Part shown: piece after piece, positions 1-10,187 of the stretch
How positions within the stretch are numbered: the stretch's first letter is position 1
Layout of the letters: the number at the start of each line of letters is the position of its first letter
Assembly: GCA_023091665.1 (NCBI GenBank)
Contig: JALJCQ010000001.1
Span: 2,480,001 to 2,544,000, forward strand
Source of the DNA: Pythium myriotylum
Taxonomy: Eukaryota; Oomycota; Peronosporomycetes; Pythiales; Pythiaceae
Reading direction: 5' to 3'
Length of the DNA: 64,000 bases
Notes under the pieces: model-generated
What the model saw: only the letters and a program-made list of their open reading frames with translations
Database searches by the model: none
Told to the model about the DNA's origin: nothing
Position numbers and translations under genes: made by a program

Positions 1-761
1 AGCGCGGCAGCGACGGCGGCGAGCAAAGCGCTCGCGGCGACCACGACAGAGGACGCGCCGCTCGTCTTCGCTGGGGTGGTGGTCGGCACCGTCGTCTTCA
101 CGACCGGAGCCGGCGTCGACTCCGTCGAGCCCGAGCCGGCCGTGGGGATCTCAATGTCGGTCGAGCCCGACGACGCCGGCTCCGACGCTTCCGATGACCC
201 CGAGGTCGTGGCCTCGGGGGCCTTAGTCTCGTCCGCCGCTGGGGCTTCCGTCGTTGCAGCAGGAGCCGGCGTCGCATCCGTTGGCGCCGTGGTCGTGGCC
301 GTCGGGGTCTTGGTCGTGGCAATCGGAGCGGACGTCGTGGTCACTGGGGCCGCAGTCGTCGGGACGGGGGCTGGGCCTGGAGCCGGTGTCGGCGCCGGTG
401 TGGGGGCCGGGGTCGGGGCTGGAGTACCGGCAACACGCTTGCAGTCACTCGGGAAGTTGTTGACGAGGGTGTAGACGTTCAGAGTCACCGAGCCGACAGT
501 GAGATCGCAGTTGGACGGGTTAACCTTCTTGACGGCCTCGATCACGCCCTTGCACGAGTCGGTCACGCACATGATCTTGAGCTGGTCGTCGGTCGGCAAG
601 CCCGACGGAGGGATCAGCTTGAAGCCCGAGGCAGTCGAGCACGGAGCCACGTTGGGGTCGCTGGCCACAGGAAGGAGCTTCGTGAACTCCGAGTCCTCGC
701 AGGTGGCAGCGAAGGCAACGCCGGCGAAGGCAGCGGCAGCGAGGGCGGTCTTTCCGAGCAT
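1..761 (-). CDS. ELI-1: elicitin-like protein with Thr/Pro-rich tail, 3' end outside the window
   Basis: The frame is open from an ATG at 761 through base 1, so the gene is truncated by the window edge (about 253 codons visible). The protein begins with a signal peptide (MLGKTALAAAAFAGVAFA), then an elicitin domain at about residues 19-108 with six cysteines spaced C-x19-C-x23-C-x4-C-x14-C-x21-C. A long Pro/Thr/Ala/Ser-rich stretch follows, suited to O-glycosylation, and a small hydrophobic Ala/Val-rich segment appears at the edge as expected for a GPI signal. Elicitins bind sterols and lipids outside the cell; the tailed forms are thought to stay at the wall or membrane. ELI-2 lies just upstream on the same strand with the same plan. 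The GPI assignment is inferred, since the C-terminus is not seen. Confidence 0.8.
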   Translation of the reverse strand, partial: MLGKTALAAAAFAGVAFAATCEDSEFTKLLPVASDPNVAPCSTASGFKLIPPSGLPTDDQLKIMCVTDSCKGVIEAVKKVNPSNCDLTVGSVTLNVYTLVNNFPSDCKRVAGTPAPTPAPTPAPTPAPGPAPVPTTAAPVTTTSAPIATTKTPTATTTAPTDATPAPAATTEAPAADETKAPEATTSGSSEASEPASSGSTDIEIPTAGSGSTESTPAPVVKTTVPTTTPAKTSGASSVVVAASALLAAVAAA

Positions 762-1295
762 TTCTCTGGGGTGAGGTCCTTGGATCGGTGGAAAAAGAAA
801 AGTGAGGCGGTCGAATCGAATCGCTGGAGAGGAGCGACTTGCCCATCAAGGGACGCAGAGGCGCACCCGTGCTGACTCGCTGGGCCGGCCGCTTCGAGTT
901 CCACTGGTGCAACGAAGTGGGCAAGGACCTCGGACAGTCGCGCAGGTCTTCAAAGATTAGCCACGGAGCTGCTCACGTGATGCCACGGGATCAGATCAAC
1001 GATTGGCTTGAAATCCATTTCCGGGCGAGCGATTGGCAGATTCTAGACGACTCCAGCGCCGTCACGCCATCTCGTCGAGGTTTCTATATCGGCACTGACG
1101 TCGCTCACTTCGCTCGAGACCGAGCGAGCGAGGAAGAGGCGAGTTCATTGGAGCGATCAGTCCACGTCGAGGGCCAAAATTCGAACCACCAAGGTTCGAA
1201 ATTCGTGGGTAATGGTGCAGTAGTCAGAATGAACATGGAGCACGTTGTCTATTAGAAATGATGCATGTCGTGCAATAGCACTGCAGCTTCCAAGC

Positions 1296-1925
1296 CTACA
1301 AGAGGGAGGCAGCGACAGCCACCAGCACGACGCTCGTGGTCGCGACCAGAGCCGAGGCGCCGCTCTTCGTCGTAGGTGTCGGCGTCGGGACAGTCGTAGT
1401 CGACACAGGAGACTCCGCCTTATCAGCCGTCATCGACCCTGAGCCGGCCGTCACCTCGACCTCGGTCATCTCAGAGCCCGACCCATTCGTTTTACCTGCC
1501 CCTGAGGCCTCGGGTGTGGTGGCTGGAGCAAGCGTGGTAGCCGAAGGGGCAGTCGTGGATGTCGCATTCGCTGCGGTGGTTGACGAGTTCGATCCGCCGG
1601 TAGACTTCAGCGCGGCACCACACGCTGCAGGGAACTTGTCAATGAGGGTAGCCTTTACGGCCACGCCCCCGAACGTGCATTCCGTCGGCACGGCCGCAGT
1701 GATCTCCTTCAACAGGCTCTGGCAGTTCGCGTTGGCGCAGACTTTGGCGAGTGCTTCACCGACTGGGATCGAGAGTGTGGCCGCTGAGTAGCCAGTCGCT
1801 GCCGTACAGGCCTTGCCATCCGCGCCGGTGGCGAGCGCGACGAGCTTGGTCGAGTCGCAGGGAGGATCCGCAGCCGAGGTCAGAGCAAGAGCCGAGATGG
1901 CGAGGGTTGCGAAGAACTGCATCAT
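1296..1925 (-). CDS. ELI-2: elicitin-like protein with Thr/Ser-rich tail and probable GPI anchor
   Basis: This 209-aa protein starts at a MetMet pair; the upstream in-frame extension lacks signal-peptide character. The signal peptide covers about residues 1-18. The elicitin domain has six cysteines with looser spacing (C-x16-C-x22-C-x4-C-x14-C-x18-C) than the array members. It is followed by about 90 residues rich in Thr, Ser, Ala and Pro with Asn-glycosylation sequons (NSS, NAT), a Gly/Ala/Ser-rich possible omega site and a C-terminal hydrophobic run ending in Leu-Leu, which is the layout of a GPI-anchored surface protein. The role is probably a surface-tethered lipid- or sterol-binding protein. 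Sequence is distant from ELI-1, so this is an old pair rather than a recent duplicate. Confidence 0.8.
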   Translation of the reverse strand: MMQFFATLAISALALTSAADPPCDSTKLVALATGADGKACTAATGYSAATLSIPVGEALAKVCANANCQSLLKEITAAVPTECTFGGVAVKATLIDKFPAACGAALKSTGGSNSSTTAANATSTTAPSATTLAPATTPEASGAGKTNGSGSEMTEVEVTAGSGSMTADKAESPVSTTTVPTPTPTTKSGASALVATTSVVLVAVAASLL

Positions 1926-2570
1926 GGTGTTGAGTAGGTGGGCGGCTGGCTGTTGGCACTTGGCTTGCAGTGGCAATTTGCACAATGACTCACGTTGCAG
2001 AACGCCTACGGGGTAGAGCGTTCAAGCAGTCTCCTTTGAGGCGAAGAGGGGATCATCGTCTGTGCAGAGGGAGAGGTCGACGTTGAACGTGGCGACCAAT
2101 CAGGTCAGTGTGGCAGAGGTAGAAGACGTCTTCGAAAACAAAGTGAAGGTTTGGTGTTGTTCGCAGCTGCGAGTGCAACCCCATGTGTGTACGTCGTCAC
2201 ATCTGTCGTGGTGGTGGAAGACCGATCCTCACAGATGGAGAACTTCCCGGTTTCGACGACCAAGAATAGGCCGATGCCTTCAAAGTCCGCAGGCAGCTGA
2301 AACTGACCAATTTATGCATGTGCTCACTCAATCGATGAAAATCTCCACGAAGCGTGTGTTGAAACCTTGTTGATCCGCGATAAACTCGTCGATGCAAATG
2401 GTCACGGGAGAGAAGCTGCGCGATAACTATTGGCAATATTCAGCGAGCAAGTCGGTGCTGACGAAGTGCGAACGTACATCAAACCGAAAAAACGTCCATG
2501 TCATACTTTGCAGTCGTTTGAGAATCCTGTCAAAAAATCCGCAGAAAACTCTACGGCCCTGCCATCAACT
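1926..2570. other. intergenic region, no gene recognised
   Basis: This is the upstream region of ELI-2 and the downstream region of the next minus-strand gene. The short frames in it have no recognisable motif. It should contain the ELI-2 promoter; I saw no clear initiator element. Confidence 0.5.
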
Positions 2571-5252
2571 TCATTGGATAACGCAACCTGGGTCTTGCGA
2601 AGCACCGACACGGCCCTTTCCTGAAGGAGCCGTTTTTGGCTGAACCAACGTGTTTGAGGTCACTGGCGTACTCATTGGTACGGTATCAGTTGGAACAACT
2701 GCTGTTGACACCCGCCTTTCATTCGCTACCATCAACTTTGACGTTGACACTGAGGGTGGCTCTGATTTGTTCGATAATGGTTCCGCTTGGGCCTCATCGA
2801 CTGGCATTACATGAATATCGTTCATGCTCGAAAGCTTCTCGACATTCACGCGCGGAGCGACTAGTCCCGTGGAGAAACCAAGTTGAGGCTGACTAGTGGT
2901 CTCCTTAGCCGCAACGGCGTGCTTTGATCTACGAGCTTCAACGGTGCCGTTAAACCGAGCATATTGAGTTTCTAGGGTTGTTGGAATACTCGGTTCAGGT
3001 ATTGCCGTTATGTGGAAGTGGAATGGTTTGGCCTTTCTTTCGAGCTCATTGTGAAACGAAAGGGTTGGCAAGACCCGTTCTTCGAAGTGTCCTTTGAAAA
3101 CCACATTTCCCTTTCGGTATTCTCCGCCGGCGTGACCTTCGAGACTCCATGGCGTGAACTCCTGGTAGTATAAACCGATTGGCCGTTCGTGGAGCTTCAG
3201 ATACTTACGAAGGCTGCAAATGAACGACTCACGCTGCTGCTGGCTTAACGGATACACGTCAAACAACGGAACATGAAGCTCTATTTCTCGTTCGTCCTTG
3301 TCTTGATCTTCTAGGAGTCTCTTTATTGTTGCAAGCTGGGCGTCGAGACGCCTCGACGCGGAGTACGGAGACCGCAAAAGTGTCAGACACTCTTGGACCA
3401 CCTTGATGACCTTGCTATCGACACGAGCATTTTCAAGCAAAGAGTTGCAGAAGACTCGGATTTCTTCTCGTTGTGATGAAGAAATATCGTGGTGGTGACG
3501 TTGTAAGAGCCAGCGTTGTGTCCTCAGTCGATTGGGCGTGGTCACCATATCGTATGTCTGATCTGGGAGCAACACTGCACGGATCAAGCTCGAACTTGTT
3601 TTGGGCTGTAACAGCAGTAGTCGGATGGTCTTGAGAAATGCTCGATTCGGTGTGGTCTTCTGGCCGAGCGACCAACAGTGAGGGGCTGCTAGCAGGTGAT
3701 CTAGTATGAGTTGTAACCCCACGTTGATCGCCCCTATCGAAACCTCACCAACGATTCGAAAAGCTCGTTCCCGCTCCTGAAAAGTTGTCCTCACAAGAGC
3801 AAGTGCAGCATTGAAGACAGCGATAGGGACAGTCGATGGAGAACGAAGAGTAAGGACAACCACCGCCAAAAGCCCCTCATATGCGAGTTCAATGGGCATA
3901 CCAGCATCGACGAGGAAGGGTGACAATCGTTCTACGAGACGAAGGCATTCAACGCTGACGCTGGCGTCGATCGGTTGGTCATTTTCGCCGTTACTGAGCA
4001 AAACGCACCGGGTGAAGAAGGATCCAAAGGTGTGTATTGCGATGGCTTCAAATCGACGTGGATCACCATTACCGATTCGAGGCTGACAGCGGGCTTCAGG
4101 AGGGTTCGAAAAGTGTTGCTGTTCTTGTATTACTCCGATCGAGCAAAACCATTTGTCTTGTTGGTTCTTGTTTTCGACGAATTCACGGATTGCAACATCA
4201 AACGGTGAATCTAGATGATGATCGCGATTATACGCAAGGTCCTCAAAGGAGGTTTTTCTGTAATCTCTGCCGACTTGTTGTGTTGGAGGAGACGCTCGTC
4301 GCTGTGGGTATGTTGAAACCGACCACATTTCATCATCAACGATCGAATGCTGGTGTACTGACGACATTGGTATTTCTGAGCCTCTACAATATTTGACCTT
4401 GATGTTGTCTAGATTGTCATCTCGAATCGAGGATGCATTGTCTAGAGGGTAGATTAGCCGGCTCGGAAGGTTGAACACCCCTGTCAACTCTAATTCCTTT
4501 ATTGTCACCTTTACACATAGTTTCGGATTACCAACATGAAAAGATCTGCGAAAACAATGATAAATGTTACGTACCTCCTGATGAAGATTGGTTGCGGTTG
4601 CGGGAGGGCGGTGAAGGACGATTTTGATAAACTCGACGCGTCGAGACTCATCTTTGTCCATAAAAGAAACAAAAGGGACTATTGCTTCAGTTTGGACTTC
4701 ACTCAGCATCGACTGAGGTGGCCAAGTGAAATCTTCACTTGGAGGTAGTCACTAACTTGACCATGTGAGATGACAGCGATGCCAACTCACCATGCTCGTT
4801 CAAAACTGGCATCGAGATATCGAGAGATTGGGTCTTTCTTGCGGCTTCTGGCTAAAGCTCCAATGCATTTACTTGGTGCGACGAACAACTCAACTTCAGC
4901 AACACATTTTGTGAGTGGGGATGTCAAGCCACTTTCGTATCGATTGCAACGTACGTCGGCTCGGTCGCCTACCATAACCAAAAACTATACGGAGATAGCG
5001 TGATGTGTAGTGAGACACAGACAGAACCTGGATCGCAATCTCTGCCGTTAACCCGCTGCTGAACTGCCGAGTGTACGAAACGGCACTTTGATTCGATGGG
5101 TGAATATCGTCGGACTCCGACACGAGTCCTGGAAGGGTGTTGGTCCGGTCAATAGGCAGCTGTGACGATGCGCTAACACAAGCCCACTTCTTTGAGGATT
5201 CCACATCTAAGAAGGTAAAGGGGACACGCTGTAGTCCATCGGACTGGAGCAT
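2571..5252 (-). CDS. hypothetical protein, three exons, about 861 aa
   Basis: Exons in transcription order are 5252-5028, 4984-4791 and 4737-2571. The introns of 43 nt (GTTCTG...TATAG) and 53 nt (GTGAGT...CCAAG) keep one frame throughout, and the second exon alone reads through coding-like sequence to a strong GTGAGT donor. I do not recognise a family. The middle third (about residues 350-580) is rich in Leu-containing helices resembling ARM/HEAT-type solenoids. A more conserved-looking block with Trp and His follows (about 620-720), and the last 120 residues are low-complexity Ser/Thr/Pro with few hydrophobics. There is no signal peptide or membrane segment. The first intron is short for an oomycete and is the weakest part of the model. 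Confidence 0.6.
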
Positions 5253-5346
5253 CGTTTGTCGTTGGATGCTGGCACGAGCTCACTGAGTTTCTATTGTTAG
5301 GTACGCAAGAATTCAAGTCCAAACTGAATTCAGCGTGATAGCCCGT

Positions 5347-6554
5347 TTATTTGAGCTGCGATTCCTCGGTGAGGCAGTTCATGTAAATATAAGTGTCTAC
5401 GCCATGACCCTCCATCGGCATCAGCGACAAAGCGCCACCAAAGTACTGAGCATAAAGCGAAGCGATGCGGAGGCCAAAAGATTTCTGGAAGTCGATACCG
5501 CTCGCTCTCGTCTCAAGAGCAGCGGAGACCGGGTCGTACGCAGCTGTCGACGCATCCGACGATGCCCGAGTGGATGGGACCACGTACGAGAACAGCGCAT
5601 TCGCTTGATCTCGTGTCATTCCTCCTCCTCGATCTGACACCTTGATGCAGACGCCGTGCGAGCCGCCTGCAACCAAGATGTCGACAGGTGGTGGCGAAGA
5701 TGAACCCTTCGCATTCAGACTGTTGACGACCTGCACCACAAGAAAGTATCGTGAGTAAGTTGATCCACTCGAGCAATCACAGACTACCTTCTTACCGCAT
5801 TCTTGATAGCTTCGGATAAGATAAGCGCGATGTGCTGCGGAATGTATCGATACGTGGCGCCTGCTTCGCCGGAGATACGGAACTCTGGCAACTCGCGGCC
5901 TTGCAGGTTCTCTTCCCACATTGGCTTCACGCGGCTAATGACGTCGTGAGCAATATCTAGCGGGGAGCAACTATCAGCAATAATGCCCGCGAATCCGGGC
6001 AAGGGGTTTTGGGCAGCCACATGCTGATCTACGAGCATGCGAATGCCAATGCGCGAGTTATAAAAGCTGTCGAGAATCGCGCCGAGACCCTCGGGCTCGG
6101 TCTTGAGCTCGTTCAACGCATCGGCGAGGTTGGTTTGCATGGTGGCATGCTCGGCGCGAATTCGGTCCTGCAACGCCATGTACTCGCGCTCGCCGTCGAG
6201 ATCTTTTGGCCTGGGGAAGCTGATCATCTGGTCGAAGCTGGAGATGAGGCACTCACGAAGCTTGACGATCGACGGGGCGTCAGGCAACCCGTCCGGCAAG
6301 TTCTCGAGGTCGACGATGCGGCGTGCGAGGCGAATGGGCACTTCTCGGTGCAGCAGCTGCGCCGACTGCACGATGACCGTGGCGTTCTGTTCTTTCCAGC
6401 GCGCGAGGGCGGCGGCGTCGCCCTGGAGCTTGGCCGTGACCTCGGGCGTCGTGCGCGGACCGCGCTGCACGAGCGCCTGCAGCGTGATCGGCGGCAGCGG
6501 GATGTGGTGCTGGCGGTAGATCTCCGCGAGGACCTTGGACGACGGCTTGGCCAT
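5347..6554 (-). CDS. mitochondrial 2-oxoacid dehydrogenase kinase (BCKDK/PDK family)
   Basis: Exons are 6554-5796 and 5730-5347 (65-nt intron, GTAAGA...GTGCAG), giving 380 aa. The family phosphorylates the E1-alpha subunit of pyruvate or branched-chain 2-oxoacid dehydrogenase in the mitochondrial matrix and switches it off. The N-terminal helical domain has the family stretch REVPIRLARRI (about 110-120) and RIGIRML, both closer to BCKDK than PDK. The GHKL ATPase domain shows an N-box, LSEAIKNA (about 246-253), and a D-box, KVSDRGGG (about 283-290). The usual Gly-rich lid motif GFGFGLP is replaced by SFGLRIA (about 337-343), so ATP binding may be altered. The ATG at 6554 is the first in the frame; an upstream in-frame TTG at 6614 is not favoured. 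Which dehydrogenase it targets is not settled. Confidence 0.85.
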
Positions 6555-6779
6555 GGCTGCGAGACTTGCGGACTGGAGACCGGAGGCGTCCGACGTGTCG
6601 GCTCGATTGAGCAATAGCTGTCTGTGACAAGATTGAGCTCTGTATGCGCAAACAGATTTTGGCCAATGGAAATACCATGAATTTGGTTTCTACCAATCAA
6701 TGAGGTATGTATCCAGCACCTCCAGAAGATATTTCTGCAAAGATCGGTTTTTGGGAGAACATGGCTACATGTGTCGGGG

Positions 6780-8654
6780 TCACACCGCCACGGCTCCAAG
6801 CGATGGCTCGCTGTACTTGGCAGGTGAGTAGAGCAGTCGATCTGTGACGTCCTCGTTTGCTCCACTATCGATGAGGGCTTGAATACACGACTCGTTGCCA
6901 TGGAGAACGGCACAATGCAGAGCTGTCCAGCCACTTCGATCTGTGTGTTCCTTGTCGACTCCAGCTGACAGTAGCACTTCCATCGTTGCGAGCATTCCTC
7001 TGATAGCAGCCCAATGAAGGGCAGTACGACCTTCTTTTGTAGTTATCATGGTGTCACCTCCTAGGGAGATCAGCTTGAGTACAACTTCTGAGTGACCATT
7101 TGCAGCAGCACAAACCAAAGGTGTCCAACCATGAACGTCTCGTGTGTTGGGGTCGAGCGTAAAGCATGTCGCCGTGTTCCCGCTGTGAGCTCTGAGCTCT
7201 GTGGTTGCTTCAATTATTGAATCGATCGAAGACACCTGGCCATAATCGGCAGCGTAGTGTAGAGCCGACCATCCAGATCCATCCTTCGCGTTTGGATCGC
7301 AGCCACGACAGATCAGTTCGCGAACTCGCTCCAACTCCCCGCGTCCGCAAGCGAGCCGCAATTCTTGCCCAACCTTGTAAGCTGGGGCATAAACTTGAGA
7401 GAAAACGTTGAGGAACTCTTGGCGACTTAACTCGTTGTGTGTTGGTTTGATAGGTTGGAACTCAGGCTCGAATGCACTTTCGAGACCTTGTTGCTCTTTG
7501 ACACGGGTGGGATACGCGGGGACGACAACTACTTCAAAAAGATCAGGCGGATGAAAAATTCCTGCGCGTTCCAACACCTCAGGGACCTCGCTGATGGGAA
7601 GGAAGTCTTGCGATAGGGCACAGGCTTCGTCGAATGCTTTCCTAGCCACCAAAAAATCTTCAGCGCGGAGCTCGCTGATTCTCGCGATATCGATCCGGGT
7701 AGGGCCATCAATCACACTGCCAGCAGCTAGCAACGTCGTCACGCGGGCTATTCTCGATGGATCGTCGTCGGCAAGATTCATTGTCTCCTTGCTCGGGTTT
7801 TTGACATCCTTGATGGTGAAGCTAATACTGGTTCCCGCCCTTATAGCATGAGCACCAATGCTGATGTCCAGTGTATGCTGAACGCATTCCCAACGACCAC
7901 AAAGCACAACATTATGATGCTCAGTTGTGCGTAGCAGGATTGTCGGTGAAGTTTCCATTTCCCAGCCATCAGGCGGAAGCTCCACAATAACTCTTCCATT
8001 TAGCGGGATGGACCCGTGGCTGACAAAGCTGAGAGTGACGTCGGAAGTACGACCTGGGGAGCAAATAAACGGTTTCCATTGCCGAGGGCCGGATAGTTCG
8101 GCTGGCGAAATCCTTGATATTGTGAATGCTGTGGGGCCGTCCAACACTTGGCCACCGCGAGTAGACACGGGGGATGTATCTCTTATGACCAGTCTCTCAT
8201 ACGACGTCACCGTTGCTTCAGCTGTGGGTGTTGCGCATTCAGGGGTTTTAACACCACTGACCAAGATAACGATTGGTGTTTTCGCGGGGACTCCTGCACT
8301 GAGCAACGTGAATTCAAGCGTCCGCGTTGTGCCTGTGTATGTTGCTTTGATAGGAGGTGAGACCAGACCCTGTGGTAGTCGGATAATCGAATTGATCACC
8401 GAGGTAGGGAAGGCCCAGCCGTTGTCCGGAAAGATACACACTATTCGGCTCTCCGGTGGAAGTGCCGAACTGGGGGTGAAACTAATAGCAAGTTGACCAA
8501 CCACGCCAGGATGAGGAAATTCGTGCTCTATTCTTTTGCGCCCATGAAACTGGCCTGGAGTGATCTTGTGGTGGCGCTGCGCGAGCTTCAAATGGGCGCC
8601 TCTAGTGTCCCCATTGACGTATTCGTTGGCAGCACCGTGGCCATTGTAGTTCAT
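6780..8654 (-). CDS. beta-sandwich repeat plus ankyrin repeat protein
   Basis: This is a single-exon frame of 624 aa. The N-terminal half holds two copies of a related Ig-like beta unit (about residues 48-185 and 195-325), each with a hydrophobic strand, then a Pro-rich turn and a PDNGWAF or PPDGWEM motif. After a linker there are about four ankyrin repeats (about 425-610) with clear GWSALHYAADYG, GWTPLVCAAANG, GRTALHWAAIRG and GWTALHCAVLHG cores. Ankyrin repeats bind partner proteins; the beta units resemble those in large extracellular protist proteins. There is no signal peptide or transmembrane segment, so the protein is predicted cytosolic. No enzymatic domain is visible. A T-rich run ending in CAG just upstream of the ATG may be the acceptor of a 5'UTR intron. 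Confidence 0.75.
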   Translation of the reverse strand: MNYNGHGAANEYVNGDTRGAHLKLAQRHHKITPGQFHGRKRIEHEFPHPGVVGQLAISFTPSSALPPESRIVCIFPDNGWAFPTSVINSIIRLPQGLVSPPIKATYTGTTRTLEFTLLSAGVPAKTPIVILVSGVKTPECATPTAEATVTSYERLVIRDTSPVSTRGGQVLDGPTAFTISRISPAELSGPRQWKPFICSPGRTSDVTLSFVSHGSIPLNGRVIVELPPDGWEMETSPTILLRTTEHHNVVLCGRWECVQHTLDISIGAHAIRAGTSISFTIKDVKNPSKETMNLADDDPSRIARVTTLLAAGSVIDGPTRIDIARISELRAEDFLVARKAFDEACALSQDFLPISEVPEVLERAGIFHPPDLFEVVVVPAYPTRVKEQQGLESAFEPEFQPIKPTHNELSRQEFLNVFSQVYAPAYKVGQELRLACGRGELERVRELICRGCDPNAKDGSGWSALHYAADYGQVSSIDSIIEATTELRAHSGNTATCFTLDPNTRDVHGWTPLVCAAANGHSEVVLKLISLGGDTMITTKEGRTALHWAAIRGMLATMEVLLSAGVDKEHTDRSGWTALHCAVLHGNESCIQALIDSGANEDVTDRLLYSPAKYSEPSLGAVAV

Positions 8655-8798
8655 TGTTGGCGAATTCTAGCCTCTCTGAAAAAAAAAAAGCTACTACCGA
8701 TGCCCCTTTCCCAATTATAGGCTTACGAGTCAAGCAACGGAAAGGTCGTTTTTGAAGTGTAGTGGTAGCTAACACAACCGCCATTGTATTACTCCCGA

Positions 8799-9341
8799 TC
8801 ACCAACTCGAAGGCAAACTCATCTGTGAATCTGAGAGCTCCTCGAAAAAGAACGACGACGCTTGACTGCCATGATTCCGCCAATCTGAATTCTGGGAATA
8901 CTCCTGAGTTGACCATTGGATCTCGAGGTGATCGTCCGATACGTCTTCGCAGGGTGATGAGGTTGCCTTATCAGCCCGTGAGGGTAGCTCAGGTTCCCAG
9001 CCTCCCGTCTTGGGTAGGATATCTGCGACACTTTGAGCGACAGTAACTTGACACTTGCTGTGAGACCCACCGCTGCCAATGTTGAGTCGGACTTCGAGAG
9101 GATTAAGACTCGAACTGAACTCGAGGCTCGGCCACGTAAACATCGTCGGTATGGAGCCGGGGTATTTGTGCTCTCCTTCTTCGAGCTCGTCCACTTTGCG
9201 CTTACGCCTAGCGGATGCATCTTTCGCCGATTGCGACTGAGTCAGACCAATCTCTTCACTGCTGCTCGACCACTGGGAAGACTCGCTTGCACTGGAGTCG
9301 TGGTCGTCGCTTGTTGTCGTTCCTAAACTCGCCAGCGCCAT
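8799..9341 (-). CDS. hypothetical protein with Ser-rich N-terminus and nuclear-localisation-like motif
   Basis: This is a 180-aa frame from an ATG at 9341. It begins with a Ser/Asp/Glu-rich stretch, followed by a basic cluster ARRKRKVDE (about 44-52) that looks like a nuclear localisation signal, and then a Trp/Ser-containing region. It lies 144 bp upstream of the ankyrin gene on the same strand. I tested joining the two through the T-rich acceptor before 8654; the ankyrin frame has a TAG just after that acceptor, so they are not simply one gene. No family is recognised. It may be a short gene or an exon of an unresolved one. Confidence 0.45.
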   Translation of the reverse strand: MALASLGTTTSDDHDSSASESSQWSSSSEEIGLTQSQSAKDASARRKRKVDELEEGEHKYPGSIPTMFTWPSLEFSSSLNPLEVRLNIGSGGSHSKCQVTVAQSVADILPKTGGWEPELPSRADKATSSPCEDVSDDHLEIQWSTQEYSQNSDWRNHGSQASSFFFEELSDSQMSLPSSW

Positions 9342-10187
9342 CGCACTCTCCTGTTCTGACGGGTCTTCTCGAACCTATCAGCGCATCGCCGACCACACCC
9401 ACGCACATCATAGATCCAGTCTCCAACCTGCACTTCGAAGCAGGTCTGTGAATCGAAAACTGGGCCCGACCGGACTCGGGGGTGTGTTCTCGAGAGCCAA
9501 TCCTATCGCGACATCTCCCATTCAGACCCGCGCGAGAGACATACGAGACGATAGAGCACAGCCTATGCTGTCCGTTCGCAGTATTGGCGTCGCGGTGGCA
9601 TTCGTACCTCGCCCGTAAACTTCCGTCGCCGCCTCCATGTTGCCGTTGTTGGTGTCGTGCTCTGTGGTGGGCGGAAATGGGTTCGACTTCAACCACCGGA
9701 TTGAATTGACCACTGTCAAAATGAATTGAGTTCAATTCAATGAGTTGAAGTCCAAGTCAAGTTTGTTATCCTTCACTTTGGACCGATCGAACTTCAAGGA
9801 CTTTTTATTTGCCTATCGATGGTTTAACCAACGAAAGGCAAATAAAAAGTCCTCTCAGACCTGCTCCGGCTCGTCGTCTTCGATTCGAACTCTGGCTATT
9901 CAGCCAAGTTGATCCACGGTATTGACAGCACGCTCGGAGCTCCAGCTGGGAGAGTACATTTATTGCGCTCAATAGAATTCACTTTCATCATTATCAAAGA
10001 AAAGTCCTCGTGTCGAAAGAAGGCCCTTTTGACGGTTCCATCCTTGAATGGCTTTGGACCGATCAACCTTCAAATCATTGAATTGAACTCAATTCGCTCA
10101 ACATAGACCTTGCTCCACGACGAACTTGTTCGACGAGGATCCTCTCCATGGTTCCATTCTTGATTAGCTTGCGTTTTGCCGTCATCC
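9342..10187. other. divergent intergenic region containing an inverted-repeat element
   Basis: This lies between two divergent genes and must hold both promoters. Most of it is the MITE-like element at 9723-10095; the remainder shows no coding potential. Confidence 0.5.
9723..10095. mobile_element. MITE-like inverted-repeat element, about 373 bp
   Basis: The ends 9723-9750 and 10068-10095 are 28-nt inverted repeats with one mismatch; each contains the palindrome GAATTGAGTTCAATTC. Inside, a second perfect 17-nt inverted repeat (9798-9814 with 9836-9852, AGGACTTTTT-type arms) forms a hairpin with a 21-nt loop, and a TTTGGACCGATC motif occurs near each end in direct orientation. There is no coding capacity. 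I see no clear target-site duplication, so the transposon origin is inferred from the structure only. Confidence 0.45.

Noticed and set aside
4546..4574. GTACGT...TTTTCGCAG on the minus strand inside the gene at 2571-5252, a possible intron
   Set aside because: It is only 29 nt, well below workable intron length, and removal would break the reading frame.
8655..8798. One gene joining 8799-9341 and the ankyrin protein through the T-rich acceptor
   Set aside because: The ankyrin frame has a TAG right after that acceptor, so no simple splice joins the two frames.
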